NCBI RefSeq assembly: GCF_963666145.1
Contig: NZ_OY762614.1
Span: 2,904,501 to 2,968,500 of the forward strand
Length of the DNA: 64,000 nt
Source of the DNA: an uncultured Desulfobacter sp.
Lineage (GTDB): Bacteria > Desulfobacterota > Desulfobacteria > Desulfobacterales > Desulfobacteraceae
Direction of reading: 5' to 3'
A program made the translations under genes and the position numbers. Positions within the stretch are counted from its first letter, which is position 1. Each line of letters begins with the position of its first letter. The notes beneath the pieces are model-generated. The model was given only the letters and a program-made list of their open reading frames with translations, ran no database searches and was not told the DNA's origin. Shown here piece after piece: positions 35,294-43,633 of the stretch.

Positions 35294-36088
35294 TTACAGT
35301 TCCAGAACGGGGTGTTCCACCTGCCTGTTCAGCTGTTTTGCCTTGCGCTGGCGCAATATGTATTTAATCAAGGATATCATTCGAAAATAGCCGATTTGAA
35401 GCACTTCGTCACCCTGCTCAAAATTCATCATATTGGCGTAAAATCGATTCAGGCCGCTTTTCCTGTGATGATAGATCAGGTCATTTTTTTCCTTGTGAAA
35501 CACCGTGTCTTTCACACTGCCGCGGAATACAAACTTTTCCTCATCAAGGACAGCGTCCTTAAGTATATACATCTCCTGCCTGAATTGATCGTCTATGGCC
35601 CTTGCAATTTTTAAGTGAGTGTCTCCAGGATGCTCCGTGTAAAAGGGGGAGGGGAACACCTGCTCAAAGTGCATGGCTACATTGCCAAGGCTGGATAATA
35701 CGCCTGCGCAGTTGGAAATCCAGATTTTGCCAAAAGGGTTTTGTTTGAAAAGGTATCCGGTCAGGGCTTTTTTGATCAGCAGATGGGTGAGCCGTCTTCC
35801 CCTTGCTTCGGGCCGGACGCAGGTCAGGCCCAGATGCAGGATGCGCCCCACATTCTCAATGTCTAAAAAGACCATGGAGCAAAATCCCTGGGGGGTGCCG
35901 TTCTCATCCTTGGCCAATGCGATCAGTTTGTTGGAAAGCGCCTCCCGGGTGCCGACAATGGCCTGGTATTCCGGCAGTTCATGAAAGCAGTCGCCGGCGA
36001 TTTCCCGGATATTCTGGGCAAGACGTTCAATGGATTCATCTGGGAGAACCCGACCGGGTTCCTGGTATGCCTCGATTATGAAATTCAT
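35294..36088 (-). CDS. GNAT-fold acyltransferase-like protein
   Basis: This 264-residue protein has an N-terminal GNAT-type core: GFCSMVFLDIENVG (about 68-81), LHLGLTCVRPEARGRRLTHL with the acyl-CoA-binding RPEARGRRL (about 92-100), and a long C-terminal extension (about 150-264) rich in charged residues. Substrate unknown. It precedes and nearly touches the PlsC gene, suggesting both act on a lipid or lipid precursor. No signal peptide, so it is cytoplasmic or membrane-associated. Confidence 0.75.
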   Translation of the reverse strand: MNFIIEAYQEPGRVLPDESIERLAQNIREIAGDCFHELPEYQAIVGTREALSNKLIALAKDENGTPQGFCSMVFLDIENVGRILHLGLTCVRPEARGRRLTHLLIKKALTGYLFKQNPFGKIWISNCAGVLSSLGNVAMHFEQVFPSPFYTEHPGDTHLKIARAIDDQFRQEMYILKDAVLDEEKFVFRGSVKDTVFHKEKNDLIYHHRKSGLNRFYANMMNFEQGDEVLQIGYFRMISLIKYILRQRKAKQLNRQVEHPVLEL

Positions 36089-36229
36089 ACATTGTCCTAT
36101 TGAATAATTGAGTTTTATCAGTATTACATTAAAAGATTTAAGAAGCGGTTATGGATTGATTAGAAGGTTGTTTGGGCAGGAAGGGCTTAAATTTTTCGGT
36201 GGGAAGGAATGATCTAAATCGATTGACCT

Positions 36230-36898
36230 TCAGGATTCATCCAGAATGAAATCGGTGATATAGATGTTGGTCTTCATCTCCTGTTCGATGGTCGACCATA
36301 AAGGCCCACCGGTGTGGTGGTGGCCCGGAAGGATTACGGTTTTTTTGTCGAGGGGCAGTATTTTAACCCTGATGGAGTCGATCAGGCTGTGAAGGTCTCC
36401 CCCCGGCAGATCCGTTCGTCCGGCCTCACCCACAAAGATGGCATCCCCGGTAAAAAGATGGTCTTCCCAGAGCAGGCAGACCGAACCGGGTGTGTGTCCG
36501 GGGGTGTGAATGACGCTCAGTTCACAAGACCCAAAGGCAATGCGGTCACCATCTTTCATTCTGATGTCCGCCGGATAGGGTGGCGGCAGACCCATCGATT
36601 GTTTCGTTTTTATCCTAACGTTCGGATCTTTAAAAAAATCATCATCCGCTTCGTGCAGGCAATAGGGAATTGGGGCAATTTTTTTGAACGCCCCCATGGA
36701 AAAGAATTGATCCGCATGGCCATGGGTCAACAGGATTTTGTCCGGTATAATGTCGTTTTCTAAGATAAAATCCGCCATTTCTTCAACCGGTCCGCCCGGA
36801 TCAATGATAATCGTCTTTCGAGATGCGTTGCACACCAGAAAATAAGTATTGAGGTTATAGGGGCCTGTGATCCGCCTGAGCATCTGTGTCTGGTGCAC
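36230..36898 (-). CDS. MBL-fold metallohydrolase (glyoxalase II/RNase Z-like)
   Basis: The MBL fold is shown by IIIDPGGPVEEMADFI, the metal motif LLTHGHADQ (the usual THxHxDH has Gln where the second His would be expected), VIHTPGHTPGSVCL, LFTGDAIFVGEAGRTDLPGG and the C-terminal ILPGHHHTGG. I choose GTG 36898, which has AAAGGA ten bases upstream, giving 222 residues; a frame start at 36946 lies inside the repeats. It would be a cytoplasmic hydrolase of a thioester or similar bond. The 21-bp tandem repeats 44 bases upstream suggest it is tightly controlled. Confidence 0.85.
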   Translation of the reverse strand: MHQTQMLRRITGPYNLNTYFLVCNASRKTIIIDPGGPVEEMADFILENDIIPDKILLTHGHADQFFSMGAFKKIAPIPYCLHEADDDFFKDPNVRIKTKQSMGLPPPYPADIRMKDGDRIAFGSCELSVIHTPGHTPGSVCLLWEDHLFTGDAIFVGEAGRTDLPGGDLHSLIDSIRVKILPLDKKTVILPGHHHTGGPLWSTIEQEMKTNIYITDFILDES

Positions 36899-36941
36899 GT
36901 GTTTTATTTTCCTTTGTGTTGCGTTTGCCTGATATGTGTTT

Positions 36942-37025
36942 CGCAAATAAATGTTATTACATCGTAATAAATTGCGATAATATCGTAAATAAATATTATC
37001 ATATCGTAAACAAATGTTGTCGCAT
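36942..37025. repeat. Four tandem 21-bp repeats
   Basis: Units at 36942-36962, 36963-36983, 36984-37004 and 37005-37025 share CG(T/C)AA(A)TAAAT...AT. The unit junctions form palindromes such as TTATTACATCGTAATAA (36954-36970) and TTGCGATAATATCGTAA. Exactly 21 bp is two turns of the helix, so proteins bound at successive units would lie on one face of the DNA. In one plus-strand frame they read as NKxYxIV heptapeptides, but there is no sign that this is translated. Confidence 0.75.
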
Positions 37026-37170
37026 GGTGGATGACTTCGTTTCAGAGTTTCCTATGGCTGTCCCCTGAATGGTCTTTGGGGGTTGTTTTCTTATAAGTGC
37101 CTATAAATTAATACTTTTTATATCATAATCATACGTGTTTCAAGGGTTTTACGCCATGTCACATTGATTT

Positions 37171-37213
37171 TTAGTGGTTATTCTTAGTTGTTATTTGTAA
37201 TAGTAATCACTAA
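37171..37213. promoter_or_regulatory. Candidate operator: inverted repeat TTAGTGGTTA / TAATCACTAA
   Basis: TTAGTGGTTA (37171-37180) and TAATCACTAA (37204-37213) pair at 9 of 10 positions with a 23-bp spacer. The repeat sits directly upstream of the candidate -35 box of mop, the usual place for an activator or repressor dimer. It is not a ModE-like site as I know that motif. Confidence 0.45.
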
Positions 37214-37225
37214 TTTATTTATGTC

Positions 37226-37253
37226 TTGACTAATATATACTTAAACATACAAA
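37226..37253 (+). promoter_or_regulatory. Candidate sigma-70 promoter of mop
   Basis: TTGACT at 37226-37231 and TACAAA at 37248-37253 are 16 bases apart. Transcription would begin near 37260, giving a leader of about 130 bases. This is a by-eye match. Confidence 0.4.
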
Positions 37254-37298
37254 TAGTGGCAAAAGACAAAAGATGGGCTTTTCCTCCCTCCGGTTTAG

Positions 37299-37349
37299 AC
37301 GCACGATGTTTCTGGTTTACCTCCCGAACAAAACGCACAATGATTCCGG
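37299..37349 (+). repeat. Direct repeat pair in the mop leader
   Basis: ACGCACGATGTTTCTGG (37299-37315) and ACGCACAATGATTCCGG (37333-37349) agree at 14 of 17 positions, 34 bp apart, each preceded by CTCCC. The pair lies in the predicted leader just before the mop ribosome site AAGGAG. Confidence 0.5.
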
Positions 37350-37392
37350 CTCAAAGCCCTCCTTTTGATTAAAAATAGACAAGGAGATTGAC

Positions 37393-40110
37393 ATGATCGG
37401 TAAAAAACTGATGGTAAACGGTATCGAGAGAACCGTTTTTGTAAACGAGGATGACAAACTTTCCACGGTGCTGCGGGTCGGATGTTCCACCACCGGGGTT
37501 AAAGTGGGCTGCGATCAAGGACAGTGTGGCGCCTGCAACGTTATTCTGAATTCTAAGCTGGTCCGTTCCTGTGTTACCAAAATGAAACGGGTACCGGAAT
37601 TTTCCGAGATCACCACCATTGAAGGCATCGGCACACCGGACAACCTTCACCCCATCCAGGCGGCATGGATTGCCCACGGTGGTGCCCAGTGCGGTTTTTG
37701 CACCCCGGGTTTCATCGTATCCTCCAAAGCCCTGCTCGACGCCAACCCAGACCCCACCCGCGAGGAAATCCGGGACTGGTTCCAGAAATACAGAAACGCC
37801 TGCCGCTGCACCGGCTACAAACAGCTGGTGGATGCTGTCATGGATGCTGCCAAGGTGCTTAACGGCAAAATGAGCATGGATGACCTGTTGTTCAAGATCC
37901 CCGAAGACGGACGGATCTGGGGCACCAAATATCCCCGCCCCTCCGGCGTTGCCAAGGTTACCGGCACCTGGGATTTCGGCGCGGACCTGGGCATCAAGAT
38001 GCCCGAAGGCACCTTGAAACTGGCATTGGTTCAGGCCGAGGTCTCCCATGCCAATATCAAATCCATTGACACCTCCGAAGCCGAAAAGATGCCCGGCGTT
38101 TATAAGGTTGTCACCCACAAAGACGTTTTGGGTAAAAACCGGATTTCCGGCCTGATCACCTTTCCCACCAATAAAGGCGACGGCTGGGACCGGCCCATTC
38201 TCTGCGATGAAAAGGTCTTCCAGTATGGTGACGCCATTGCCATCGTCTGTGCCGACACCGAGAAAAACGCCAAGGCCGCTGCAGATAAGGTAAAAGTAGA
38301 TCTGGAACTGTTGCCCGAATACATGAGCGCCCCGGCCGCCATGGCCGAAGATGCCATGGAGATCCATCCGGGCACCCCCAATGTTTACTACATCCAGAAA
38401 GTCAAAAAAGGCGAAGACACTGCGCCCATCTTTGAGTCCGCTGATGTCGTCGTTGAAGATGATTTCTACACGAGCCGCCAGCCCCACATGCCCATTGAAC
38501 CGGACGTAGGTTTTGCCTTCCCCGGCGAAGACGGCACCCTGGTCATCCATTCTAAATCCATCGGTATCCATCTCCACCTGGCCATGATCGCTCCGGGCCT
38601 GGGCATTGAACCTGAAAAACTCACCCTGGTCCAGAACCCCACCGGCGGCACCTTCGGCTATAAATTCTCCCCCACAATGGAAGCTTTGGTGGGTGTGGCA
38701 GCCCTGGCCACAGGCAAACCGGTATATCTAAACTATGACTGGCAGCAACAGCAGACATATACGGGCAAGCGTTCCCCGTTCCTGACCAATCTGCGCTATG
38801 CAGCGGACAAGGACGGCACACTCAAGGCCATGGAATCTGACTGGAGTGTTGATCACGGTCCCTATTCCGAGTTCGGCGACCTGCTGACCCTGCGCGGTGC
38901 CCAGTATGCCGGTGCCGGTTACAACATTCCCAATATCCGGGGCGAAGGCCGGACCGTCTGCACCAACCACGCCTGGGGATCTGCCTTCCGCGGTTACGGC
39001 TCAACGGAAATAGAATTCCCCTCTGAAGTACTCATGGACATGCTGGCCGAAAAATTGGAGATGGACCCCTTTGATTTGCGCTACAAAAACGTATATCGCG
39101 AAGGTGCAACCACCCCCACAGGACAGGTTCCCGATTCTTGGAGTCTGCCGGAAATGTTCGACAAGCTCAAATCCAAATATGAGGCTGCCAAAGCCGAAGC
39201 TGCTAAAAAATCCACAGACGACGTAAAATGCGGCGTTGGTATCTCCGTGGGTGTATACGGTTGCGGCCTGGACGGCCCGGATACCTCCGAGGCCTATGCA
39301 GAACTCAACGCAGACGGCACCATCACGATCTTCAATGCCTGGGAAGATCACGGACAGGGGGCCGACGTGGGTACCCTGGGTACCGCCCACGAAGCCCTTC
39401 GGCCCATGGGCATCGCCCCGGATCAGATCCGGTTGGTGATGAACGATACTTCCAAGACCCCCAACTCCGGTCCTGCCGGGGGCTCCCGTTCCCAGGTCGT
39501 CACCGGCCAGGCCACCAAAGCTGCCTGCGAGCTGCTCATGGGTGCCATGAAAAAGAGCGACGGCACGTATCGTACCTTTGAGGAAATGACGGCTGAAAAC
39601 ATTCCCGTGAAATACACCGGTACCTGGACTGCACCTGCAAAAGATTGTGATGAATACGGTCAGGGCAACCCCTTTGCCGTATACATGTATGGTCTGTTCA
39701 TGGCTGAGGTCAGCGTTGAAGTTGCCACAGGTAAAACCAAGGTGACCAAAATGACCGCCGTGGCCGATTTGGGCAAGATCAATAATAAGCTGGCCGTGGA
39801 CGGTCAGATGTACGGTGGTCTGGCCCAGGGTATCGGTCTGGCCCTGACCGAAGACTACGAAGATATCCAGAAGCATTCCACCATGAAGGGTGCAGGCTTC
39901 CCCTATATCAAAGATATTCCCGACGAGATGGAATTAATCTATGTGGAAGCGCCCAGAGAACACGGTCCTTTCGGGGCTGCCGGCGTGGGCGAACTGCCCC
40001 TGACCGCGCCCCATGCCGCCGTGATCAACGGCATCCACAGTGCATGTGGTGCATGGGTCAAACGCCTGCCGGCCACACCGGACAAGGTATTGGCTGCACT
40101 GAAAGGCTAA
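37393..40110 (+). CDS. mop: Molybdenum aldehyde oxidoreductase (Mop)
   Basis: A 905-residue xanthine-oxidase-family enzyme that oxidises aldehydes to acids. Cys40, 45, 48 and 60 hold one [2Fe-2S] cluster (GCDQGQCGACN) and Cys100, 103, 137 and 139 the other (CGFCTPG...CRCTGY). This is the numbering I recall for D. gigas Mop, which is about 907 residues. The molybdopterin part follows from about 195. The catalytic Glu sits in GAAGVGELPL (Glu867). Like D. gigas Mop it has no FAD domain. AAGGAG precedes the ATG. The nine following genes on the strand look like its accessory set. Codon use is strongly biased, which fits a highly expressed gene and produces long antisense shadow frames. Confidence 0.96.
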   Translation: MIGKKLMVNGIERTVFVNEDDKLSTVLRVGCSTTGVKVGCDQGQCGACNVILNSKLVRSCVTKMKRVPEFSEITTIEGIGTPDNLHPIQAAWIAHGGAQCGFCTPGFIVSSKALLDANPDPTREEIRDWFQKYRNACRCTGYKQLVDAVMDAAKVLNGKMSMDDLLFKIPEDGRIWGTKYPRPSGVAKVTGTWDFGADLGIKMPEGTLKLALVQAEVSHANIKSIDTSEAEKMPGVYKVVTHKDVLGKNRISGLITFPTNKGDGWDRPILCDEKVFQYGDAIAIVCADTEKNAKAAADKVKVDLELLPEYMSAPAAMAEDAMEIHPGTPNVYYIQKVKKGEDTAPIFESADVVVEDDFYTSRQPHMPIEPDVGFAFPGEDGTLVIHSKSIGIHLHLAMIAPGLGIEPEKLTLVQNPTGGTFGYKFSPTMEALVGVAALATGKPVYLNYDWQQQQTYTGKRSPFLTNLRYAADKDGTLKAMESDWSVDHGPYSEFGDLLTLRGAQYAGAGYNIPNIRGEGRTVCTNHAWGSAFRGYGSTEIEFPSEVLMDMLAEKLEMDPFDLRYKNVYREGATTPTGQVPDSWSLPEMFDKLKSKYEAAKAEAAKKSTDDVKCGVGISVGVYGCGLDGPDTSEAYAELNADGTITIFNAWEDHGQGADVGTLGTAHEALRPMGIAPDQIRLVMNDTSKTPNSGPAGGSRSQVVTGQATKAACELLMGAMKKSDGTYRTFEEMTAENIPVKYTGTWTAPAKDCDEYGQGNPFAVYMYGLFMAEVSVEVATGKTKVTKMTAVADLGKINNKLAVDGQMYGGLAQGIGLALTEDYEDIQKHSTMKGAGFPYIKDIPDEMELIYVEAPREHGPFGAAGVGELPLTAPHAAVINGIHSACGAWVKRLPATPDKVLAALKG

Positions 40111-40116
40111 TGGCGT

Positions 40117-40232
40117 CGTAAAAGGTTTTTACCTGCCGGTTACGGCAGTCCGGTCGGGCATTCGACATACGTTATGTATGCCCTCCTCCTCGTCCGGCCG
40201 GACACCACCGCCTGCGGGAGAAAACTTTTACG
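40117..40232. repeat. Long imperfect palindromic element, type 1
   Basis: CGTAAAAG (40117-40124) pairs with CTTTTACG (40225-40232). Inside it GTCCGG.CGG pairs with CCGGCCGGAC and GGGCAT with ATGCCC around the near-palindrome CATACGTTATGTATG. The whole can fold as one branched hairpin of about 116 nt. It starts seven bases after the mop stop and could attenuate transcription, but it also looks like a dispersed REP/MITE-like repeat. Confidence 0.65.
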
Positions 40233-40261
40233 TATCCATTTAGGGCTTGAGCAAAAACTTG

Positions 40262-40383
40262 CGTTTGGACGAAACGTTGCCCAGATGCAAGGCGCAGAAG
40301 AATTTGTAACCGGAGCAACCTAATGGTTGTGAGGATTGCACATTCTTCTGCAACGCCGCAGATGGGTGACGTTTCGTTCAAAC
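40262..40383. repeat. Long imperfect palindromic element, type 2
   Basis: The arms GTTTGGACGAAACGTTG..., 40262 on, and ...GACGTTTCGTTCAAAC, ending 40383, are complementary over about 45 bases with few mismatches, including GCGCAGAAGAAT against ATTCTTCTGC. The middle (about 40303-40340) holds GGTTGT/GCAACC-like pairing. It is 122 bp, non-coding and unrelated in sequence to type 1. Such units are typical of dispersed hairpin repeats in deltaproteobacterial genomes. Confidence 0.7.
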
Positions 40384-40430
40384 AAAGGTAAAAATTAGGT
40401 CCGGGGGCTGTCCCGGCAGGTTGGAACATC

Positions 40431-42941
40431 ATGGAAAAATCAGAACTTACTTCATTTGAGGCAAAGTGCATCCAGGAAGAGCCGGCATTCTGCACTGCTG
40501 TATGCCCTTTTCATGTGGATGTAAAATCCTTCTTGGCACAAATGGCCAAGGGGGAGACGGACAAGGCGTTTAAAATTCTGGAGAAAACCCTTCCCCTGCC
40601 GGAGATCATAACCCGGATCTGCGACCACCCCTGTGAATCGGCCTGCATCCGGAAAGATCTGGACAGCAGCCTCTCCATCGGACTGCTGGAGCGGGCCTGT
40701 GCGACGAACAGAAGTCGTCAGAAAAAATATTTTCCGCCGCCGGCAAAGGATACCCGCATTGGTATCTGGGGCAGCGGTCTGTCTAGTCTTACCGCGGCCT
40801 GGGACCTTACTCTCAAAGGGTATCGAGTCAATATCTTTGAACAAGAGACGCTGGGCGGCCACTTGCTGCATCTGAATGAAGACGTCCTGCCCCCTTCGAT
40901 TCTCGACAAGGAGCTTGTCCGCCTTAAGAAATTCGGTGTTACATTTACCCTGGAGGCGCAATTTGATACTTTCCTGGAAAACAAAGATCAGTTCCTTGCC
41001 CTATATATAGGGCTGGATGCCCCGGGTGGGCCGGGAACGGTCTCTGTTGACGAATTTTCATTGCAATCTGTATCCGATGCAAATATTTTTGCAGGCGGTT
41101 TTCCCCGGAACAACGAAACGGTCTGCGCCCAAACCTATCCCATCGCCTTTGCCTTTCAGGGCAGAAAGGCCGCCACTTCCATGGATAGGGTCTTGTGCAA
41201 CGTCTCCCTGAATGCGGGGCGGGACAAGGAAGGGGTGATTCAAACAAAACTCTCCACGGACATCAGCCAGGAGGGCATCCTTTCTAAAATCGAATTTAAG
41301 GAAGACATCGGCTATAATATTGAAAAAGCGGCCCAAGAGGCCGGGCGCTGCATTCAATGTGATTGTTCCAGGTGTCTGCGAGCATGCAACACCTACCTGG
41401 AAACGTTCAAGGGCCATCCCGGCAAATATGCCCGGGAAATTTACAACAATCTGGCAATTGTCATGGGGGAAAAAAAGGCCAACAAGCTGATCAACTCCTG
41501 CAGCCTGTGCGGACAGTGTGAAACGGTATGTCCCAACGACTTTTCCATGGCGGATCTGTGTCTTTCCGCCCGGCAGGAGCTGGTGACCGATGGTAAAATG
41601 CCCTCGATGGCCCATGAATTTGCCCTTGGCGAGATGGCCCATGCCAATGGCGAAGCCTGCTTTTTTTCCATGCATACACCGGAAACGGAGACATCCAATG
41701 CCCTTTTCTTTCCGGGATGCCAGCTAACCGGATCATCACCGGGCCAGGTGAAGGCGGTGTGGGCATGGCTGAGAAATACCGTTGACAAAAATACTGGAAT
41801 CGTATCCGGCTGTTGCGGCGCGCCGGCCTTTTGGGGCGGTCGCAAAGATCTGTTTGAAGATACGGGGGACACGCTGAAAAAACTGTGGGAATCCTGGGGA
41901 TCACCCCGGATTATAACGGCCTGTACCTCCTGTACCCAGATGCTGGAAACGGTCCTGCCCGGTGTGCAAATCTCATCTTTGTACACGGAAATGGTCGGCA
42001 ATGCTGACCTGCCGAAACCGGATCAAACTGCCGGCGGTTCTGTGGCTGTCAGCGATCCCTGCACGGCCCGCAAAGACGATGCCACCCAGCAGGCCGTCAG
42101 GGGCCTGATTCAATCCCGGGGTATCACCATAACCGAACTGGAAAATGCCGGGGAATTGACGGAATGCTGTGGGTTTGGCGGCCTTGTGTTCAATGCCAAC
42201 CCCGACCTTGCCGACACCATTATCCAAAAACGAACCGAACAAAGCGTCCTGGATTACATTGCTTACTGCGCCATGTGCCGGGACCGCCTGGCCCGGGCCG
42301 GGAAAAATACCCGCCATATTCTGGATCTGTTCTGGCCGCAAAACGACCATCCGGAAAAGCGGCTGGATCCTGGATTTTCAGGTCGGCGCAGAAACCTGGC
42401 TGCCTTTAAACAGGAGATGGTCGGCAATGAGACTTTTCAAAACGATATCCCGTTGACTCCGGCCGGAAAGAAAATCATTATCGCTCAAGACGTTTTGAAC
42501 CAAATTGAAGATGAATTCATTCTGGTCTCGGACGTTGAAAAGGTACTGGCCCATTACGAGTCCGATGCCGATAAACACTATTTTATCGATAAGAAAACCG
42601 GGACAACAATCGCCTTTTTCCGACCGGCCAATGTCTGTTTCTGGGTGGAATTTAAAGTCCTTGACGGGGCCTATGAGATCCTGAATGCCTGGAGCCACAG
42701 GATGACCGTGATCCCGGCCGTAAAGTTTAAAGCTGGTGCCCCCCTGGAAGATCTCAGTCCCGATCTGCACTGTGGGACCTGCAACACCCCCCTGGAGAGC
42801 GTTATGAACCATGCGGGGTACCTGGAATCCCGGTTTGATGTGGATCTGCCCCAGTGCAGAAGCTGCGGGGCGGTGTTCATCTCTCCGGCTCTGGCCCGGG
42901 GTAAAATGGCGGAAGTGGAAAAAATTCTTGAGGATAAGTAG
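40431..42941 (+). CDS. Pyridine-nucleotide oxidoreductase/FeS dicluster/CCG-domain protein fused to a redox domain
   Basis: This 836-residue protein has several modules. The N-terminus resembles the GltB-small-subunit FeS entry (CTAVCPFHVDVKSFL, DHPCESACIRKD). A nucleotide-binding fold follows (IGIWGSGLSSLTAAWDL), then two ferredoxin-like motifs (CIQCDCSRCLRAC near 305 and CSLCGQCETVCPND near 355) and heterodisulfide-reductase CCG motifs (SGCCGAPAFWGG, TECCGFGG). The last about 150 residues form a separate unit, with a zinc/rubredoxin-like pair CGTCNTPLE and CRSCGAVF. In Desulfovibrio, as I recall, the two parts are separate genes (DVU_1558- and DVU_1557-like); here they are joined. It probably moves electrons for the mop system. 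Confidence 0.78.
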   Translation: MEKSELTSFEAKCIQEEPAFCTAVCPFHVDVKSFLAQMAKGETDKAFKILEKTLPLPEIITRICDHPCESACIRKDLDSSLSIGLLERACATNRSRQKKYFPPPAKDTRIGIWGSGLSSLTAAWDLTLKGYRVNIFEQETLGGHLLHLNEDVLPPSILDKELVRLKKFGVTFTLEAQFDTFLENKDQFLALYIGLDAPGGPGTVSVDEFSLQSVSDANIFAGGFPRNNETVCAQTYPIAFAFQGRKAATSMDRVLCNVSLNAGRDKEGVIQTKLSTDISQEGILSKIEFKEDIGYNIEKAAQEAGRCIQCDCSRCLRACNTYLETFKGHPGKYAREIYNNLAIVMGEKKANKLINSCSLCGQCETVCPNDFSMADLCLSARQELVTDGKMPSMAHEFALGEMAHANGEACFFSMHTPETETSNALFFPGCQLTGSSPGQVKAVWAWLRNTVDKNTGIVSGCCGAPAFWGGRKDLFEDTGDTLKKLWESWGSPRIITACTSCTQMLETVLPGVQISSLYTEMVGNADLPKPDQTAGGSVAVSDPCTARKDDATQQAVRGLIQSRGITITELENAGELTECCGFGGLVFNANPDLADTIIQKRTEQSVLDYIAYCAMCRDRLARAGKNTRHILDLFWPQNDHPEKRLDPGFSGRRRNLAAFKQEMVGNETFQNDIPLTPAGKKIIIAQDVLNQIEDEFILVSDVEKVLAHYESDADKHYFIDKKTGTTIAFFRPANVCFWVEFKVLDGAYEILNAWSHRMTVIPAVKFKAGAPLEDLSPDLHCGTCNTPLESVMNHAGYLESRFDVDLPQCRSCGAVFISPALARGKMAEVEKILEDK

Positions 42942-43632
42942 TGTTCAGGCAGCCGGCATTGAAACCCATCGGCCCGGCGGACTGACCCTGACCCGGGCGG
43001 CATTGGATTATTGTTCTTTGGCGCCAGGGGTTCGCGTACTGGACGCCGGATGCGGATACGGGGCGACTTGCACCTTTTTGCATGAAGATGCCGGATTCAA
43101 GGTTTTTGGCATGGATGCCTCGGAGGAACGGATCAGCCGGGCAACGGCCCGCCCAACGGGTTGGGACGGTCTACGGGCAAGGTTGCCGCGGCTGCCCTTT
43201 GCACCCGCTTCCTTCGGGGCGATCTTCTGTGAATGCGTTCTTTCTCTGGTGCCGGATAAGCCCGGCTGCCTGGCTACTTTTTTCGAGCTGCTCCAGCCAA
43301 AAGGTCATCTGGTGATCACGGACCTGTATATTCCCGGCGCGGCGCCGGCGGCCCTTGATCCATCGCCTTTGATCTGCCTGGACGGGGCGCTGAATAAAAC
43401 CGATTTAACCCAAATCATTGAACAGGCAGGATTTAAAATCCGGATCTGGGAAGACCACACCCCGCTGTTAAAGCAGATGGCCTGTGAAATGGTATTTAAA
43501 CACGGCAGTCTTGAAAACTTCTGGAAAACACTGACAGGTGACGTTCTTCATTGCGGTCTGGGCTCCCGATGCCGGGCCGGAGAACTTAAACCCGGATATT
43601 GCCTGATCGTGGCAGACAAGGTGACACAGTAA
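42928..43632 (+). CDS. Class I SAM-dependent methyltransferase of the mop cluster
   Basis: The SAM motif VLDAGCGYGATCTF is at about residues 36-49, followed by FGMDASEERISRA (acidic loop) and LVITDLYIPG. No ATG lies in the right place; TTG 42928 overlaps the upstream gene by 14 bases with a GGAAGTGG purine run before it, giving 234 residues. It resembles the DVU_1556-type methyltransferase family. The acceptor is unknown. Position between the FeS oxidoreductase and the radical SAM gene suggests a role in maturing a cofactor or protein of this system. Confidence 0.8.
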   Translation: MRISSVQAAGIETHRPGGLTLTRAALDYCSLAPGVRVLDAGCGYGATCTFLHEDAGFKVFGMDASEERISRATARPTGWDGLRARLPRLPFAPASFGAIFCECVLSLVPDKPGCLATFFELLQPKGHLVITDLYIPGAAPAALDPSPLICLDGALNKTDLTQIIEQAGFKIRIWEDHTPLLKQMACEMVFKHGSLENFWKTLTGDVLHCGLGSRCRAGELKPGYCLIVADKVTQ

Positions 43633-43633
43633 A

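Larger units (their letters stand above)
36899..37392. other. Divergent control region between the MBL gene and mop
   Basis: No gene. It contains four tandem 21-bp repeats (36942-37025), a 10-bp inverted repeat (37171-37180 / 37204-37213), a candidate mop promoter (37226-37253) and a spaced pair of 17-bp direct repeats (37299-37349), each listed separately. The region between about 37040 and 37260 is very AT-rich. The amount of structure suggests regulated expression of mop. Confidence 0.6.

Noticed and set aside
36942..37025. CRISPR-like array
   Set aside because: Units are contiguous with no spacers and are imperfect; no cas genes nearby.
36886..37068. 60-residue plus-strand frame with NKxYxIV heptapeptide repeats
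   Set aside because: The repeats come from the 21-bp DNA units, which are multiples of three. No ribosome site; palindromic junctions point to DNA-level function.
37369..38577. 402-residue open frame on the minus strand inside mop
   Set aside because: It is a shadow of mop, caused by strong third-position bias. Mop itself has all cofactor residues, and the reverse frame has Gly/Phe-rich sequence without domain features or a ribosome site.
39001..39876. 291-residue minus-strand frame inside mop
   Set aside because: Same shadow effect; composition unlike real proteins.
40117..40232. Simple rho-independent terminator after mop
   Set aside because: The fold is long and branched and lacks a T run, so I list it as a palindromic repeat that may attenuate.
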